A DNA stretch of 64,000 nt from Psychrobacter aquaticus CMS 56. Lineage in GTDB: Bacteria > Pseudomonadota > Gammaproteobacteria > Pseudomonadales > Moraxellaceae. Made by a program: the position numbers and the translations under genes. The notes below the pieces were generated by a model, which was not told where the DNA came from, searched no databases, and saw only the letters and a list, made by a program, of their open reading frames with translations. How positions within the stretch are numbered: the stretch's first letter is position 1; every line of letters starts with the position of its first letter. The DNA is taken from NCBI RefSeq assembly GCF_000471625.1, contig NZ_AUSW01000013.1, forward strand, positions 83,966 through 147,965, given 5' to 3'. Below, in pieces: positions 54,474-63,822 of this stretch.

Positions 54474-56132
54474 TTAGGCCATATTTGCGCTGTTTTTTAA
54501 GTATTGCATAAATAGCGGGACAGGACGACCCGTTGCTGCTTTGTCTGTTCCTGAATTCCATGCCGTGCCAGCGATGTCTAAATGCGCCCATGCTTGACCT
54601 TCTTCGACAAAACGCGACAAGAAACACGCAGCGGTGACAGCGCCTGCACCTTTACCACCGATGTTTTGCATATCAGCGATGGGCGAGTCGAGCTGTGCTT
54701 GATATTCGTCATCCATTGGCATGTGCCAAATGAGATCACCGGATAGATTGCTGGCGTTTTCCAGATCGAACAACACATCTTCGTCATTACTAAAGACCGC
54801 TGAACGTACATGACCCAATGCAACCACACAAGCACCAGTCAATGTGGCAACATCAATGATGGCTTTTGGATTATAGCGCTGCACGTAGCATAGCGTGTCT
54901 GCCAATACCAAACGACCTTCGGCATCTGTGTTTAAGATTTCAACTGATTTGCCGTTCATGGCTTTGACGATATCACCTGGGCGCGTGGCATCCCCTGATG
55001 GCATGTTTTCAGCACAAGCGAGAGCACCAACGACGTTGATCGGTAGACGCGCTTCACACAAGGCTTTAATCGTACCCAGTACTGAGGCTGAACCACCCAT
55101 GTCAAACTTCATCTCATCCATCGCTGCGCCGGGTTTGATTGAAATACCGCCTGAGTCAAAAGTTACGCCTTTACCGACTAAGACGATAGGTGCATCATCG
55201 TTTGCTGTTTGGGTATTAGCATCACTATTTTTATCAGTCTTTTTGGTGGCTTTCTTAGTAGGCAGTTTATCCGCCAGCGCTTTTAAACCGCCCGTTACTT
55301 TGGCGTTATTCATAGTTGCTTTATCAGTATCAGCATGGGCACTAAATGCTGACTTACCTTGATATTCCATCAGTACCAGCTTGCCTTCTTTGGTAGAGCC
55401 TTGCGCCACGGCCAAAAAGCAATGCATACCTAGCGCTGACATCTCGTCTTCGCCTAACACGGTGACTTTTAGAAGGTCAGGATAAGTTTTTGCCAGTTCT
55501 TGCGCTTGATCCGCCATATAAGCTGGGAAACAGATGTTACCTGGTTCATTTGCAACATCACGAGTCAGGCTCTGACCAGTAAAGACCGCTTGTGCAAAGG
55601 TTAATGACGCTTGCAATGCTGGGTCAGCAAGTAAGTAAATATCTGTCAATACAGGTGTTTTTTGCTCAGATTTGTATTTATCAAAACGATAAGTCGCCGC
55701 CAATAAGTTCAGAGCAAACTGATTGAATTGGTTTTCTTCTAAAGCGTCACCCAACGCAACAGTGATAGAGTCCACGCGTTTTTGTGTGCTTTGATAAATA
55801 GTTTTGGCAATTTTTTGCAGTACACTATGGCTTAGCTTATCAACGCTACCCACACCGACTAATAAAAGTTGTACAGGGTTTTGTTTGGTGGTCTTTTTAT
55901 CGCCTGCTAAGGCATAATCTTCTACTGTTTCACAAGCACTACCATTGAAATGTGACACCTCAATCAGTTGCTCAATGCGTGTTTGATAGTCGCTCAGTAC
56001 TGATTCAGCCAAGATGTTTTTCTTATCATCGATTAAGACAACAAGACAGGCCGCATCTTTGTTTTTGGCTTCTTTTTTGAGGATTTTTTGCGTATGGGTT
56101 TTTGGTAAGGTTTGGGTTAATTTGATATTCAT
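54474..56132 (-). CDS. pepA: Leucyl/cytosol aminopeptidase PepA
   Basis: 552 residues, about 50 longer than E. coli PepA. The M17 signatures VGKGVTFDSGGISIKPG (from about 319) and NTDAEGRLVLADTL hold the dinuclear metal ligands. A Lys/Thr/Asp-rich insert (about 262-312) sits just before the catalytic core and accounts for the extra length. It cleaves N-terminal residues; PepA also binds DNA in some bacteria. AAGGATAA precedes the ATG. holC follows after 36 bases. Confidence 0.95.
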   Translation of the reverse strand: MNIKLTQTLPKTHTQKILKKEAKNKDAACLVVLIDDKKNILAESVLSDYQTRIEQLIEVSHFNGSACETVEDYALAGDKKTTKQNPVQLLLVGVGSVDKLSHSVLQKIAKTIYQSTQKRVDSITVALGDALEENQFNQFALNLLAATYRFDKYKSEQKTPVLTDIYLLADPALQASLTFAQAVFTGQSLTRDVANEPGNICFPAYMADQAQELAKTYPDLLKVTVLGEDEMSALGMHCFLAVAQGSTKEGKLVLMEYQGKSAFSAHADTDKATMNNAKVTGGLKALADKLPTKKATKKTDKNSDANTQTANDDAPIVLVGKGVTFDSGGISIKPGAAMDEMKFDMGGSASVLGTIKALCEARLPINVVGALACAENMPSGDATRPGDIVKAMNGKSVEILNTDAEGRLVLADTLCYVQRYNPKAIIDVATLTGACVVALGHVRSAVFSNDEDVLFDLENASNLSGDLIWHMPMDDEYQAQLDSPIADMQNIGGKGAGAVTAACFLSRFVEEGQAWAHLDIAGTAWNSGTDKAATGRPVPLFMQYLKNSANMA

Positions 56133-56384
56133 ATAATTATCCTTATTAGCGTTATGAAAAATTCAAGTGATGAAACTACAGGTTTTATTTAATTGGTTAT
56201 ACCTGCCGACATGTTTGGCTCTCTAGCCATCGCAATAGTGTAGCATATTGCGAGACGAGTGCGCAGCGAGCAAGGCTTAGGTAATATGTTCGAACAACTT
56301 TACTATGCCCGCTTGCGCTATCGTCTACATCGCAGCATAAAAATAAAGGCATGAAAATAAAAGTATTGAAAGGGCGCTAGGCAA

Positions 56385-57002
56385 TCAGCTGTTAACCAAC
56401 ACATCGGTCGATACTAAAGCGGCAAATCTGTCTTGCAGCGCTGCCATCGCTGTATCGTGCATGACCTCAGCGCTAATCGCTTCTTTTTTTGTATTAGGCA
56501 AATCGCGAGTGGCACAGGCATCATGACAAACAAAACTCTGGAAACCCAAATCAAACGCGGCTCGAACGCTGGAGCTGACACACATGTGACTCATAAAACC
56601 TGCAAAAATAATCTGCTGCTTTTGCGCGTCAGAAATAAGAGTTTGAAGTGACGTATCGTAAAAGGCGTTGGGATGTTTTTTGGTGATGACCGTTTCATTG
56701 TCATGCAGTTGTAGGGCATCGACAATCTCAACATTGGCGGATAAAGGGTCAAACACCTTGCCATTTTCTGCACCGTGGTGCGCGATATGAAAAATAGGAA
56801 TGTTTTGATCACGTGCTTTATCAAGTAATAGGCGTGCATTTTTAATGGCATTTGCTCCTGCTTGTCCCAATGGCATCGCGCCATTGACGTACTCGTTTTG
56901 ATAGTCAATCAAGACAAGGGCGCAATTTGACCAATCAAGCGGCTCAAATGCACCACCAGCGAGTTGTAGTAGGGTAGAGGGCGTAGACATAGGCTTATTC
57001 AT
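56385..57002 (-). CDS. Isochorismatase-family cysteine hydrolase
   Basis: 205 residues. The catalytic triad is visible: Asp33 in LIDYQNEY, a lysine in TKKHPNAF (108-109), and Cys141 in GFMSHMCVSSSVRAA, with the cis-peptide-type FAGFMSH before it. Members hydrolyse isochorismate, nicotinamide or other amides; no siderophore genes are nearby, so an amidohydrolase is as likely. GGAG lies ten bases before the ATG at 57002; the ATG at 56990 is an alternative. Confidence 0.87.
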   Translation of the reverse strand: MNKPMSTPSTLLQLAGGAFEPLDWSNCALVLIDYQNEYVNGAMPLGQAGANAIKNARLLLDKARDQNIPIFHIAHHGAENGKVFDPLSANVEIVDALQLHDNETVITKKHPNAFYDTSLQTLISDAQKQQIIFAGFMSHMCVSSSVRAAFDLGFQSFVCHDACATRDLPNTKKEAISAEVMHDTAMAALQDRFAALVSTDVLVNS

Positions 57003-57027
57003 CAGTAGGGTTCTCCGTTGAGTGGTA

Positions 57028-57110
57028 TTGTTTTAAGTGACTCTTGTTTTAAGTGACTATTATTTTAAGCGATATGGTTTTTAGTAATATGGGTTTAAGC
57101 GATATGGTTT
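57028..57110 (+). repeat. Imperfect short tandem repeats
   Basis: TTGTTTTAAGTGACT occurs twice in succession (57028, 57044). The related TTTAAGCGATATGGTTTT occurs at about 57064 and again at about 57093. They lie in the roughly 720-bp gap between the isochorismatase-family gene and lptF. Confidence 0.7.
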
Positions 57111-57420
57111 TGAATGATATGAATAGAAATCTGAATATTCTTAGTCTAGCAATTAATATCACGGATACACGGTCAATGATACGAATGACAAACAAACCTC
57201 TCTAAAGTTAATAAAGCACAAACGTAATAGAAGAAACCTACTTAGCCTATAGTGGTTTTATATTTCATATTCCCTTCGTTGTATCAGCCATCAGTCGATC
57301 TGGCAACGGCAGCAGCAAGAGAGATGCAATGTTTTCAAACACATTTCACAGCCATTTTTGACCAAAATATGCTACGATTAGTCGTTATATTTATCGCTAG
57401 TATTTATCAGGTGTGGCTAA

Positions 57421-57570
57421 CTATATAGTCGATACTAAATAAAATAGATACATAACATGATGATGCGAGACTGACACAAATTTTTCTTGTTTGCTGTGCC
57501 TGCGCAGCTCGATACGACAAAAAATTTATCCCAGTCTCGCTGTGTTTGTTTTATATCAACCTAAGTATAG
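57421..57570 (-). repeat. MITE-like palindromic element (copy H, inverted orientation)
   Basis: Starts CTATATAGTCGATACTAAAT; arms GCGAGACTG and CAGTCTCGC are perfect. The core TTGCTGTGCCTGCGCAGCTC is the reverse complement of the copy G core apart from two bases. It lies about 150 bases upstream of lptF. Confidence 0.8.
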
Positions 57571-57726
57571 ATACGGTTTTTTGATATCTGTTTTTGTGCC
57601 TGTTTACTTGTCTGCTTGAGCAGCACTCTGTCGATAATATGCATCTGTCATGTTTGCATCTGTCCATAGCCTGTCCATAATTATGCGAAAAATTGCCCGC
57701 ATACCAACCCATTAAGAGTGCCTATT

Positions 57727-59019
57727 GTGATATTACGCCGCTATATGACGCAACAAGTTGCCGCAACGACCGCTTTGGTACTGGGGTTTTTAGTGGTGAT
57801 GATGCTGGGCGGTCGTTTGATTCGTTACTTTGGTATTGCCGCAGAAGGCAACTTAGATATCAGCTTGTTGTTTACCATTATTGGTTATAACTTGCCGTAC
57901 TTTTTAGAGCTGATTCTGCCATTGGCGTTTTTTATCGCGCTGATGCTGGTATTTGGGCGCTTGTACGTGGATCAAGAAATGGCGGTGATTAATGCCAGCG
58001 GCGTGTCGCGCGGCAGGCTTGCGCGGTTGATGACGCCATTGATATTGGCATTGTTTGTGGGTGAAGCGGCTCTATCTATGGTTGGCAAACCATGGGGTGT
58101 GCGCTCATCCGAGAGCGTTTGGCAACAGCAAGCGTTGACCAGTGCATTTGATTTAATTCGTCCCAATGAGTTTATCAGTAGTGGCAATTATCATTTGTAT
58201 GTGGGCAGTTTGAGTGATGATAAAAAACAACTACAAGATGTGATACTTATCCAGTCAGAGCCTAATACAAAAGGTACCGCTGATAAAAGTACTGGCACAG
58301 ATGTCAATAACCGTATTGATCCAGAAACCGCCGAGCAATTAAATATTCCAGAATTACCCAACGCGCTGGCCAATAATAACGCTATTAGCAAAGACACCAT
58401 TACGCTAGCCAAACGTGCTGAGCAAGTAGACACGGGCAATAGCGGCGTCACCCAGTTAGACTTATTCCAAGGTCGACGTTATGAAGTGGGTGCAGGCAGT
58501 TTGAAATACAATCAAGTGGGCTTTGATCGTTATCGCATCACGCTGACGGAATCTTCCAAAGAAGTCATTACCGAAGACAATATCGAGACCCAAGCGATTG
58601 GCCCACTGTGGCAAGCTGCAACGGGTGGTACGCAAGTGGGTAGTGATAATGCACTGCGTGCGGCACAAGGAGAGCTGGGTTATCGCTTGGCGTTGCCGTG
58701 GCTTATGATCATTGCGCCTATGCTTGCGGTGCCGCTTGCGCAAGTACGCCCACGCCAAGGCCGTTGGTTGCGTCTGTTTCCTTCTATTTTGTTATTTGTC
58801 AGCTGCGCGCTGGGTATTATTTCACTCAAAAATGCGGTAAGTAAAGGCAGCGTCAGTGTATGGGCATATGCGTGGCTGGTGCTAGGGTTCATGATATTGG
58901 CGCTTTATATGAATTGGGGGAGCCGTGTGCAGCATCGATTGCGCTTTCGCAAACAAGAGAATGCAGCTTTAACGGTGGTTGATACTCAAAATAGTGGTTC
59001 ACAAGGAGGGCTGTCTTAA
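57727..59019 (+). CDS. lptF: LPS export ABC transporter permease LptF
   Basis: About 430 residues with six transmembrane helices and a large periplasmic beta-jellyroll domain. ILRRYMTQQVAATTALVLGFLVVMM and INASGVSRGRLARLM (coupling helix region) are LptF features. A Thr/Asn/Asp-rich stretch of about 60 residues (about 175-240) makes it longer than E. coli LptF (366). The GTG at 57727 is chosen because AAGAG lies nine bases upstream; the GTG at 57718 abuts that site. It overlaps lptG by one base and acts with LptG, LptB and LptC to extract LPS from the inner membrane. Confidence 0.94.
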   Translation: MILRRYMTQQVAATTALVLGFLVVMMLGGRLIRYFGIAAEGNLDISLLFTIIGYNLPYFLELILPLAFFIALMLVFGRLYVDQEMAVINASGVSRGRLARLMTPLILALFVGEAALSMVGKPWGVRSSESVWQQQALTSAFDLIRPNEFISSGNYHLYVGSLSDDKKQLQDVILIQSEPNTKGTADKSTGTDVNNRIDPETAEQLNIPELPNALANNNAISKDTITLAKRAEQVDTGNSGVTQLDLFQGRRYEVGAGSLKYNQVGFDRYRITLTESSKEVITEDNIETQAIGPLWQAATGGTQVGSDNALRAAQGELGYRLALPWLMIIAPMLAVPLAQVRPRQGRWLRLFPSILLFVSCALGIISLKNAVSKGSVSVWAYAWLVLGFMILALYMNWGSRVQHRLRFRKQENAALTVVDTQNSGSQGGLS

Positions 59020-60227
59020 TGCGCTCCTTATTCTCAAAATCTTTGGCCACTGAGCAGCTGTCTAAAATGCCTAGTAATCTAAAAGTGCTGAGCCGTTATG
59101 TCAAACTCAACGCCTTGCTCGCCATCGTTGGCGCGGTAGTAGGTTTATGGGCGCTACAGTTGGTGTTCTCTTATTTATCAGAGCTGGATTCGTTAGATGA
59201 CAGCTATACGATGAGTGAAGCCATTAAATACATCTTTTACCGCTCGCCATACTTTTTAGAGCAGTTTATCCCAACTGGCGCGTTACTTGGCGCGGTCGTA
59301 GGTTTGGGATTGCTTGCAAACAAAAGCGAGCTGGTCGTGATGCGCGCAGCTGGCGTGAGCGTTTATCGTATTGTCGGTTGGGTGTTACAGCCTGCTCTGA
59401 TTTTTGTGCTATTAGCTTTGGCGATCAATCAGTTTGTATTGCCGCAGTCTAACCAGTTGGCAAAAGAGATTAACGATGCCGATAGTCGCTCGTTGGTTAC
59501 CTCGGTACATGGTTATTGGACGGTGCAGCCGCGTTTTGAGAGTACAGAAGATGGCAGTACCAAGCCGGATGGTAGCGATATTTTGTATATCGATTATGCC
59601 GATGTCAAAGGCAATATCGGTGAGGTCAAGCGTTGGCATTTGGACAATAATGGCAATCTACAAACCGCCATTCACGCTGAGGACGGGCAATATATCGGTC
59701 GTGAACCGCTTGATACTACCAGTAGCAAACTGAGCGAGCAGTATCGTTACGAGTGGCAGCTCAATAATATGACCAAACTTAATATCAATCAGGGTTTTGA
59801 GAGTAGCCAAGCCATCTCACCATTAGATACTTTGAGTCTGCCGTTTGCGCCGGAGTCTGTATACTTGCTCACTCGCAAGGCAGAGGATTTGTCATTAACC
59901 CAGTTGTATGAGCATCGCCAGTTTATGCGCCAACAAGATCAGCGCTCTTTGAGTCATGAGCTGGCATTTTGGCAAAAGCTACTGTCGCCTTTATCTATCT
60001 TATCGCTGGTGATTGTCGCGTGCTCATTTGTCTTTGGCTCGCTGCGGACGCATAGTCTTGGTCTGCGTATCGTGGTGGCATTATTATTTGGTTTGTTGTT
60101 CAGTTACGTGCAAGACTTGGTAGGTTTTGTCTCGCTCGCAACGGGCTTTTCGCCCATGCTTATGGTGCTGTTACCGATTATCGGCAGTGCGATATTGGGT
60201 TGGTATTTGCTCAAACGGCAGATGTAG
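59019..60227 (+). CDS. lptG: LPS export ABC transporter permease LptG
   Basis: 402 residues. The start codon overlaps the lptF stop (TAATG), so translation is coupled. LKVLSRYVKLNALLAIVGAVVGLW, YIFYRSPYFLEQFIPTGALLGAVVGLG and LVVMRAAGVSVYRIVG match LptG, with six transmembrane helices and a periplasmic jellyroll. N-terminally about 20 residues longer than E. coli LptG. It forms the permease heterodimer with LptF. A terminator follows. Confidence 0.95.
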   Translation: MRSLFSKSLATEQLSKMPSNLKVLSRYVKLNALLAIVGAVVGLWALQLVFSYLSELDSLDDSYTMSEAIKYIFYRSPYFLEQFIPTGALLGAVVGLGLLANKSELVVMRAAGVSVYRIVGWVLQPALIFVLLALAINQFVLPQSNQLAKEINDADSRSLVTSVHGYWTVQPRFESTEDGSTKPDGSDILYIDYADVKGNIGEVKRWHLDNNGNLQTAIHAEDGQYIGREPLDTTSSKLSEQYRYEWQLNNMTKLNINQGFESSQAISPLDTLSLPFAPESVYLLTRKAEDLSLTQLYEHRQFMRQQDQRSLSHELAFWQKLLSPLSILSLVIVACSFVFGSLRTHSLGLRIVVALLFGLLFSYVQDLVGFVSLATGFSPMLMVLLPIIGSAILGWYLLKRQM

Positions 60228-60270
60228 GCAAAATCATCATTCCTAAAAAAGTGTCTCTTATAAAGAAAGA

Positions 60271-60305
60271 AGTCCGCCAAAATACTGATGTTTTGGCGGG
60301 CTTTG
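60271..60305 (+). terminator. Rho-independent terminator of lptFG
   Basis: GTCCGCCAAAAT and GTTTTGGCGGGC pair around a short loop and are followed by a TTTG tract, 44 bases beyond lptG. Confidence 0.75.
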
Positions 60306-60334
60306 TCATTTTAAAATACCGTAATGGCTATTTA

Positions 60335-60964
60335 TCAATCGATTAACTTCAATGATTTTAAACATAATATCGCATCGTCAATTCTTTGATCAAGTGAGCT
60401 TTCGGTGTCTCCAAGTAGCATTCTCATCAAATAAGGTATGAACGCCATGTCGATGAATTTGTCTGCAATGAGCCTAGCATGATCAATGGCATCGCTGTTT
60501 AGTGTTGGGACAATCGCTTCTGAAAGCATCACGACGGCGGCTTCACGACCAATATAATCTACTTCGCGAATCAGAACGCCATGACGCGGCGCTTCTGTAA
60601 TATAAAGACGCATTAGTCCCAAAGGTATGGGTTTAGTCGCTTCTCTAATCATTTTTTGACCGACTAGACGCAAGGTGTCCTGAGTGGATAACCCCTCGGA
60701 TAGGTCTGCTATTGAAGGCATGGCAGAGGTGACATTTACTCGAATCATGGCCTCAAAAAGATCGGATTTAGTGCTATAGCGAGCGTACAAAGTGGGTTTG
60801 CTCACGTTTGCCTTATTTGCGATGGCTTCAAACGTTGTCCCATCTACCCCATGCTCAAGGAACAAAGCCGTCGCTGCCACCAAAATACGGGCATCTATCT
60901 TGGCAACTTCTGACAATGATGGTCGTCCACCTTTGCGCTTTGCTGGCTGATTGGCCTTTGTCAT
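60335..60964 (-). CDS. TetR family transcriptional regulator
   Basis: About 209 residues. A basic leader (KRKGGRPSLSEVAKID) is followed by a TetR helix-turn-helix: ALFLEHGVDGTTFEAIANKANVSKPTLYARYSTKSDLFEAMI. The ligand-binding C-terminal domain resembles AcrR-type TetR_C. GAGGAGGAG lies directly before the ATG at 60964, which settles the start over an ATG at 60985. It is divergent from the epoxide hydrolase gene and probably regulates it and itself via the inverted repeat at 61001. Confidence 0.9.
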   Translation of the reverse strand: MTKANQPAKRKGGRPSLSEVAKIDARILVAATALFLEHGVDGTTFEAIANKANVSKPTLYARYSTKSDLFEAMIRVNVTSAMPSIADLSEGLSTQDTLRLVGQKMIREATKPIPLGLMRLYITEAPRHGVLIREVDYIGREAAVVMLSEAIVPTLNSDAIDHARLIADKFIDMAFIPYLMRMLLGDTESSLDQRIDDAILCLKSLKLID

Positions 60965-61000
60965 ACTCCTCCTCTCCCGTACCAAAATCTAGTAATTTAA

Positions 61001-61018
61001 CTAAACGAATTTGTTTAG
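61001..61018. promoter_or_regulatory. Probable TetR operator
   Basis: CTAAAC-GAATTT-GTTTAG is a perfect 6-bp inverted repeat with a 6-bp spacer, 37 bases upstream of the tetR-type start and in the divergent promoter region. Confidence 0.6.
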
Positions 61019-61237
61019 ATTAATTATAGGGTTTTTTATATGACAACAACAGTCATTTTCAGATTTTAAGTATTTTTTAAAGTCTAAGTAGATGGTTGGT
61101 AGCTCTAACAGAAAATAGATAAGAAGTTAGTGAGATTTTAATTGTAATTTAAGTATACGATGTCGTATAGTTAAATGGTTGTTTATAACAAACGCGTGTC
61201 TCTCTACTACCGCCTAATATTCAATCAAGGAAAAAAC

Positions 61238-62392
61238 ATGCCAAATACAATTCAGCCTTTCGTTTTAGACATACCTCAGTCCGACATTGATGACCTAAAA
61301 GAGCGCTTGTCTCGTACACGTTGGCCAACCGAAAGTCCTGTCGAAGATGGCAGACCAGGGCCACCACTTGCCAAAGTGCGTAAGCTTGTAGAATATTGGC
61401 GTGAGCAGTACGATTGGCGGCGCTGTGAGCAGTTACTGAATGACTGGGGTCAATATGTCACCGAAATAGATGGAGTTTCTATCCATTTTCTACATATTCG
61501 TTCAACACACAAGGAGGCGATGCCGCTATTGATGACGCATGGCTGGCCGGGTTCGGTACTAGAGTTTCGCCATGTTATTGATCGTCTGGTGAACCCTACC
61601 GACTATGGTGGATCTGTGGAGGATGCTTTTCATTTGGTGATACCTTCTATACCAGGGTTTGGCTTTTCTGGCAAACCAGATGAGACTGGTTGGAATCCAG
61701 CGCGAGTTGCGATGGCATGGATAGTCTTGATGCAGCGGTTAGGTTATGAGCAATGGTCGGCGCAAGGGGGCGACTGGGGTGCGATGGTAACGATGATATT
61801 AGGTCATATGGCACCAGATGCGCTTGCTGGTATTCATCTGAACTTTGTACCGTTTCAGCCAACGGATGCAGAAGTTGCAAATGCTGATGCCAATGAAAAA
61901 GCCATGCTGGCAGACGCGAAACGTTACGATGAAGAGTTTTCCGCCTATATGAAGCTGCAATGTTCAAGACCGCAATCAGTTGCTTTCTCGCTTGCCGATT
62001 CTCCGGTGGGACTTGCCGCTTGGATTTATGCGCTTTTCCAAGATGTTTCAGATAGCGACGGCAGTCCAGAAACGGTGTTTTCTTTCGACGAGATGATAGA
62101 TGACATCATGCTTTACTGGTTGCCCAATGCAGGACCAAGCTCGGTGCGCTTTTACTGGGAGGCAGCGCAAGCTATGAGTACCAATAATATGACACCGCAG
62201 AAGATGCAAACCCCGATTGGTATTTCCATGTTCAAAGGCGAGCAAGTACGACTGTCACGTCGCTGGGCTGACGCACGATTTGACAATATCTTGCATTTCG
62301 CTCAGCACGAAAAAGGCGGGCACTTTGCCGCAATGGAGGCGCCTGAAGCGTTAGTCAATGATTTACGTGAGACGTTCCGATCGCTACGCTAA
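61238..62392 (+). CDS. Epoxide hydrolase (alpha/beta, EHN N-terminal domain)
   Basis: About 384 residues. The EHN domain (FVLDIPQSDIDDLKERLSRTRWP) precedes the hydrolase fold. The oxyanion segment HGWPGS lies at 101-106, the nucleophile Asp179 in QGGDWGA, and the catalytic His in EKGGHFAAMEAP near the C-terminus, as in juvenile-hormone/microsomal-type epoxide hydrolases. It opens epoxides to diols, probably in detoxification. AAGGA lies before the ATG at 61238; the 21 codons before it are not expected to be translated. Confidence 0.9.
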   Translation: MPNTIQPFVLDIPQSDIDDLKERLSRTRWPTESPVEDGRPGPPLAKVRKLVEYWREQYDWRRCEQLLNDWGQYVTEIDGVSIHFLHIRSTHKEAMPLLMTHGWPGSVLEFRHVIDRLVNPTDYGGSVEDAFHLVIPSIPGFGFSGKPDETGWNPARVAMAWIVLMQRLGYEQWSAQGGDWGAMVTMILGHMAPDALAGIHLNFVPFQPTDAEVANADANEKAMLADAKRYDEEFSAYMKLQCSRPQSVAFSLADSPVGLAAWIYALFQDVSDSDGSPETVFSFDEMIDDIMLYWLPNAGPSSVRFYWEAAQAMSTNNMTPQKMQTPIGISMFKGEQVRLSRRWADARFDNILHFAQHEKGGHFAAMEAPEALVNDLRETFRSLR

Positions 62393-62580
62393 TTCAAAAT
62401 AGCGAGCTGGGTTTGAGTGCCAGCTCAGTATTTGTGATAGTAAAGCCGTATTTTCTCCAGCAGGCTCTACTTTCACAAATATGGCGCAAAAATAAGAGTA
62501 TTTTAAATGCTGCACGTTTTAAATACTGTGTTTACAGGCATACCTAAGGATTTGCAGTGACATAGCATTAAAGGTATTTA

Positions 62581-63189
62581 TTAATCTTTGGTCGCCATGG
62601 TAATCGTATAGGTTTTGCCTTGTTTGATCTTTTCGCTGTTGCCAAATACTTCGGTAAACGAGCGCTTCATAAACTGACGCAAGCCATTGATCGTCACCAC
62701 ATAAAAACGTCCACCTTTACGCATACGCGCATAGGCATCGAGGAAATATAGATAATGCTGCTCTTTGCCTACTTTGGCTGGCAAGTTTGACATTACCAAG
62801 CTAAAGTCTTTGTCTTTTGCCACATGATTAAAGCCATTTGATAAATGTACATCGACATTTTTTAGACCATTTTTTACACAGTTCAGACGCGCATATTCCA
62901 CTGCCATAAAGTCTTTATCAATCAAGGTATGCAGACCGTTTGGACATTCACGCGCTGCTGTCATGCCGAGCACGCCATAGCCACAGCCCAAATCTATCGA
63001 ATCATCATCCGCTTGAAAATCCACATAATCGAGTAGCATTAGGCTGCCGTCATCGAGCTTTTGCGGTGAAAAAATACCCCAAGTGGTCGCAAAATCAAAC
63101 GGTTTACCCAGCACCTCTTGGCGAAAATTAATGTCTTCGCGCCAGTGTTGGGCGTTTTTTAGTAGGTCAGCAGGTGGTCTATGTTTCAT
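62581..63189 (-). CDS. RsmC-like class I methyltransferase
   Basis: About 202 residues. PQKLDDGSLMLLDYV, SIDLGCGYGVLGMTAARECP (SAM loop) and LVMSNLPAKVGKEQ, a variant of the NPP(F/Y) catalytic motif, resemble the MTS domain of RsmC and the stand-alone YbxB-type proteins. Substrate is probably rRNA guanine (inference), but Leu-Pro in place of the usual Pro-Pro makes this uncertain. The ATG at 63189 is preferred to a TTG at 63234. Confidence 0.82.
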   Translation of the reverse strand: MKHRPPADLLKNAQHWREDINFRQEVLGKPFDFATTWGIFSPQKLDDGSLMLLDYVDFQADDDSIDLGCGYGVLGMTAARECPNGLHTLIDKDFMAVEYARLNCVKNGLKNVDVHLSNGFNHVAKDKDFSLVMSNLPAKVGKEQHYLYFLDAYARMRKGGRFYVVTINGLRQFMKRSFTEVFGNSEKIKQGKTYTITMATKD

Positions 63190-63465
63190 GAGATTCTCGA
63201 ATAATAGATAAGTAAAAGGTGGTACGCTGTCCAATCAGACAGTGCGAATAGTATGACGAGTATTGTAACGAGAAAAGGGGCAGTTTGCAGCTATCTATTC
63301 ATAGGATTGTAAGTGGCGTTGATAAAGGTTTTTAGTAGTAGCTATATAGCTAACAAAAGCTGATTAACCAATTTATATAGAGATTAAGTATCTATGCTAG
63401 ATTATAATTTCGCGTTAATAGAGCTAAAATCTCAATCTATCACTATTAATTAAGGAAGAGTAACT

Positions 63466-63762
63466 TTGAGTCAGATATTAGAGTTTTACTCACGTTTAGG
63501 TGAAAGTTTAAAAAACAATGGTATTAACGAAAAAGCCTTACCGATTAGTGAAACAAACACAATTTTAGATATTTATCTTTCTAATCATTTCTTGGTATTA
63601 GGTGGTGATATCTACGTTAAAAAAATAAATGGAAGTTTTGAGTTGTTTTATGCAGATTGGTTCTATGAGGGAGACAATATTGAAGACAGCATAACCAAAG
63701 CCAAAAAATATTTAAGGCAGTTTGGTAGAAAAGACTTGTATGTCTCTTTCGTAGTTAAATAA
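63466..63762 (+). CDS. Small Imm40-like immunity protein
   Basis: 98 residues, TTG start with AAGGAAGAG upstream. LSNHFLVLGGDIYVKKINGSFELFYADWFYEG followed by SITKAKKYLRQF resembles the GGD(V/I)Y...W core of Imm40-type immunity proteins of polymorphic toxin systems. No cognate toxin is seen in the window. AT-rich with another small AT-rich gene 60 bases downstream. The family call is from memory of the motif and moderate. Confidence 0.6.
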   Translation: MSQILEFYSRLGESLKNNGINEKALPISETNTILDIYLSNHFLVLGGDIYVKKINGSFELFYADWFYEGDNIEDSITKAKKYLRQFGRKDLYVSFVVK

Positions 63763-63822
63763 AGTGGGCTAGCGTAATAAAACAACATCATTGGAATATT
63801 GGATTGTTTATCGAGAAAAAAT

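Noticed and set aside
54895..55362. 155-residue plus-strand frame inside pepA
   Set aside because: Antisense to conserved PepA catalytic motifs; shadow frame.
56190..56300. Possible further copy of the palindromic element upstream of pepA
   Set aside because: GCGCAGCGAGCAAGG resembles the core, but neither arms nor termini could be recognised.
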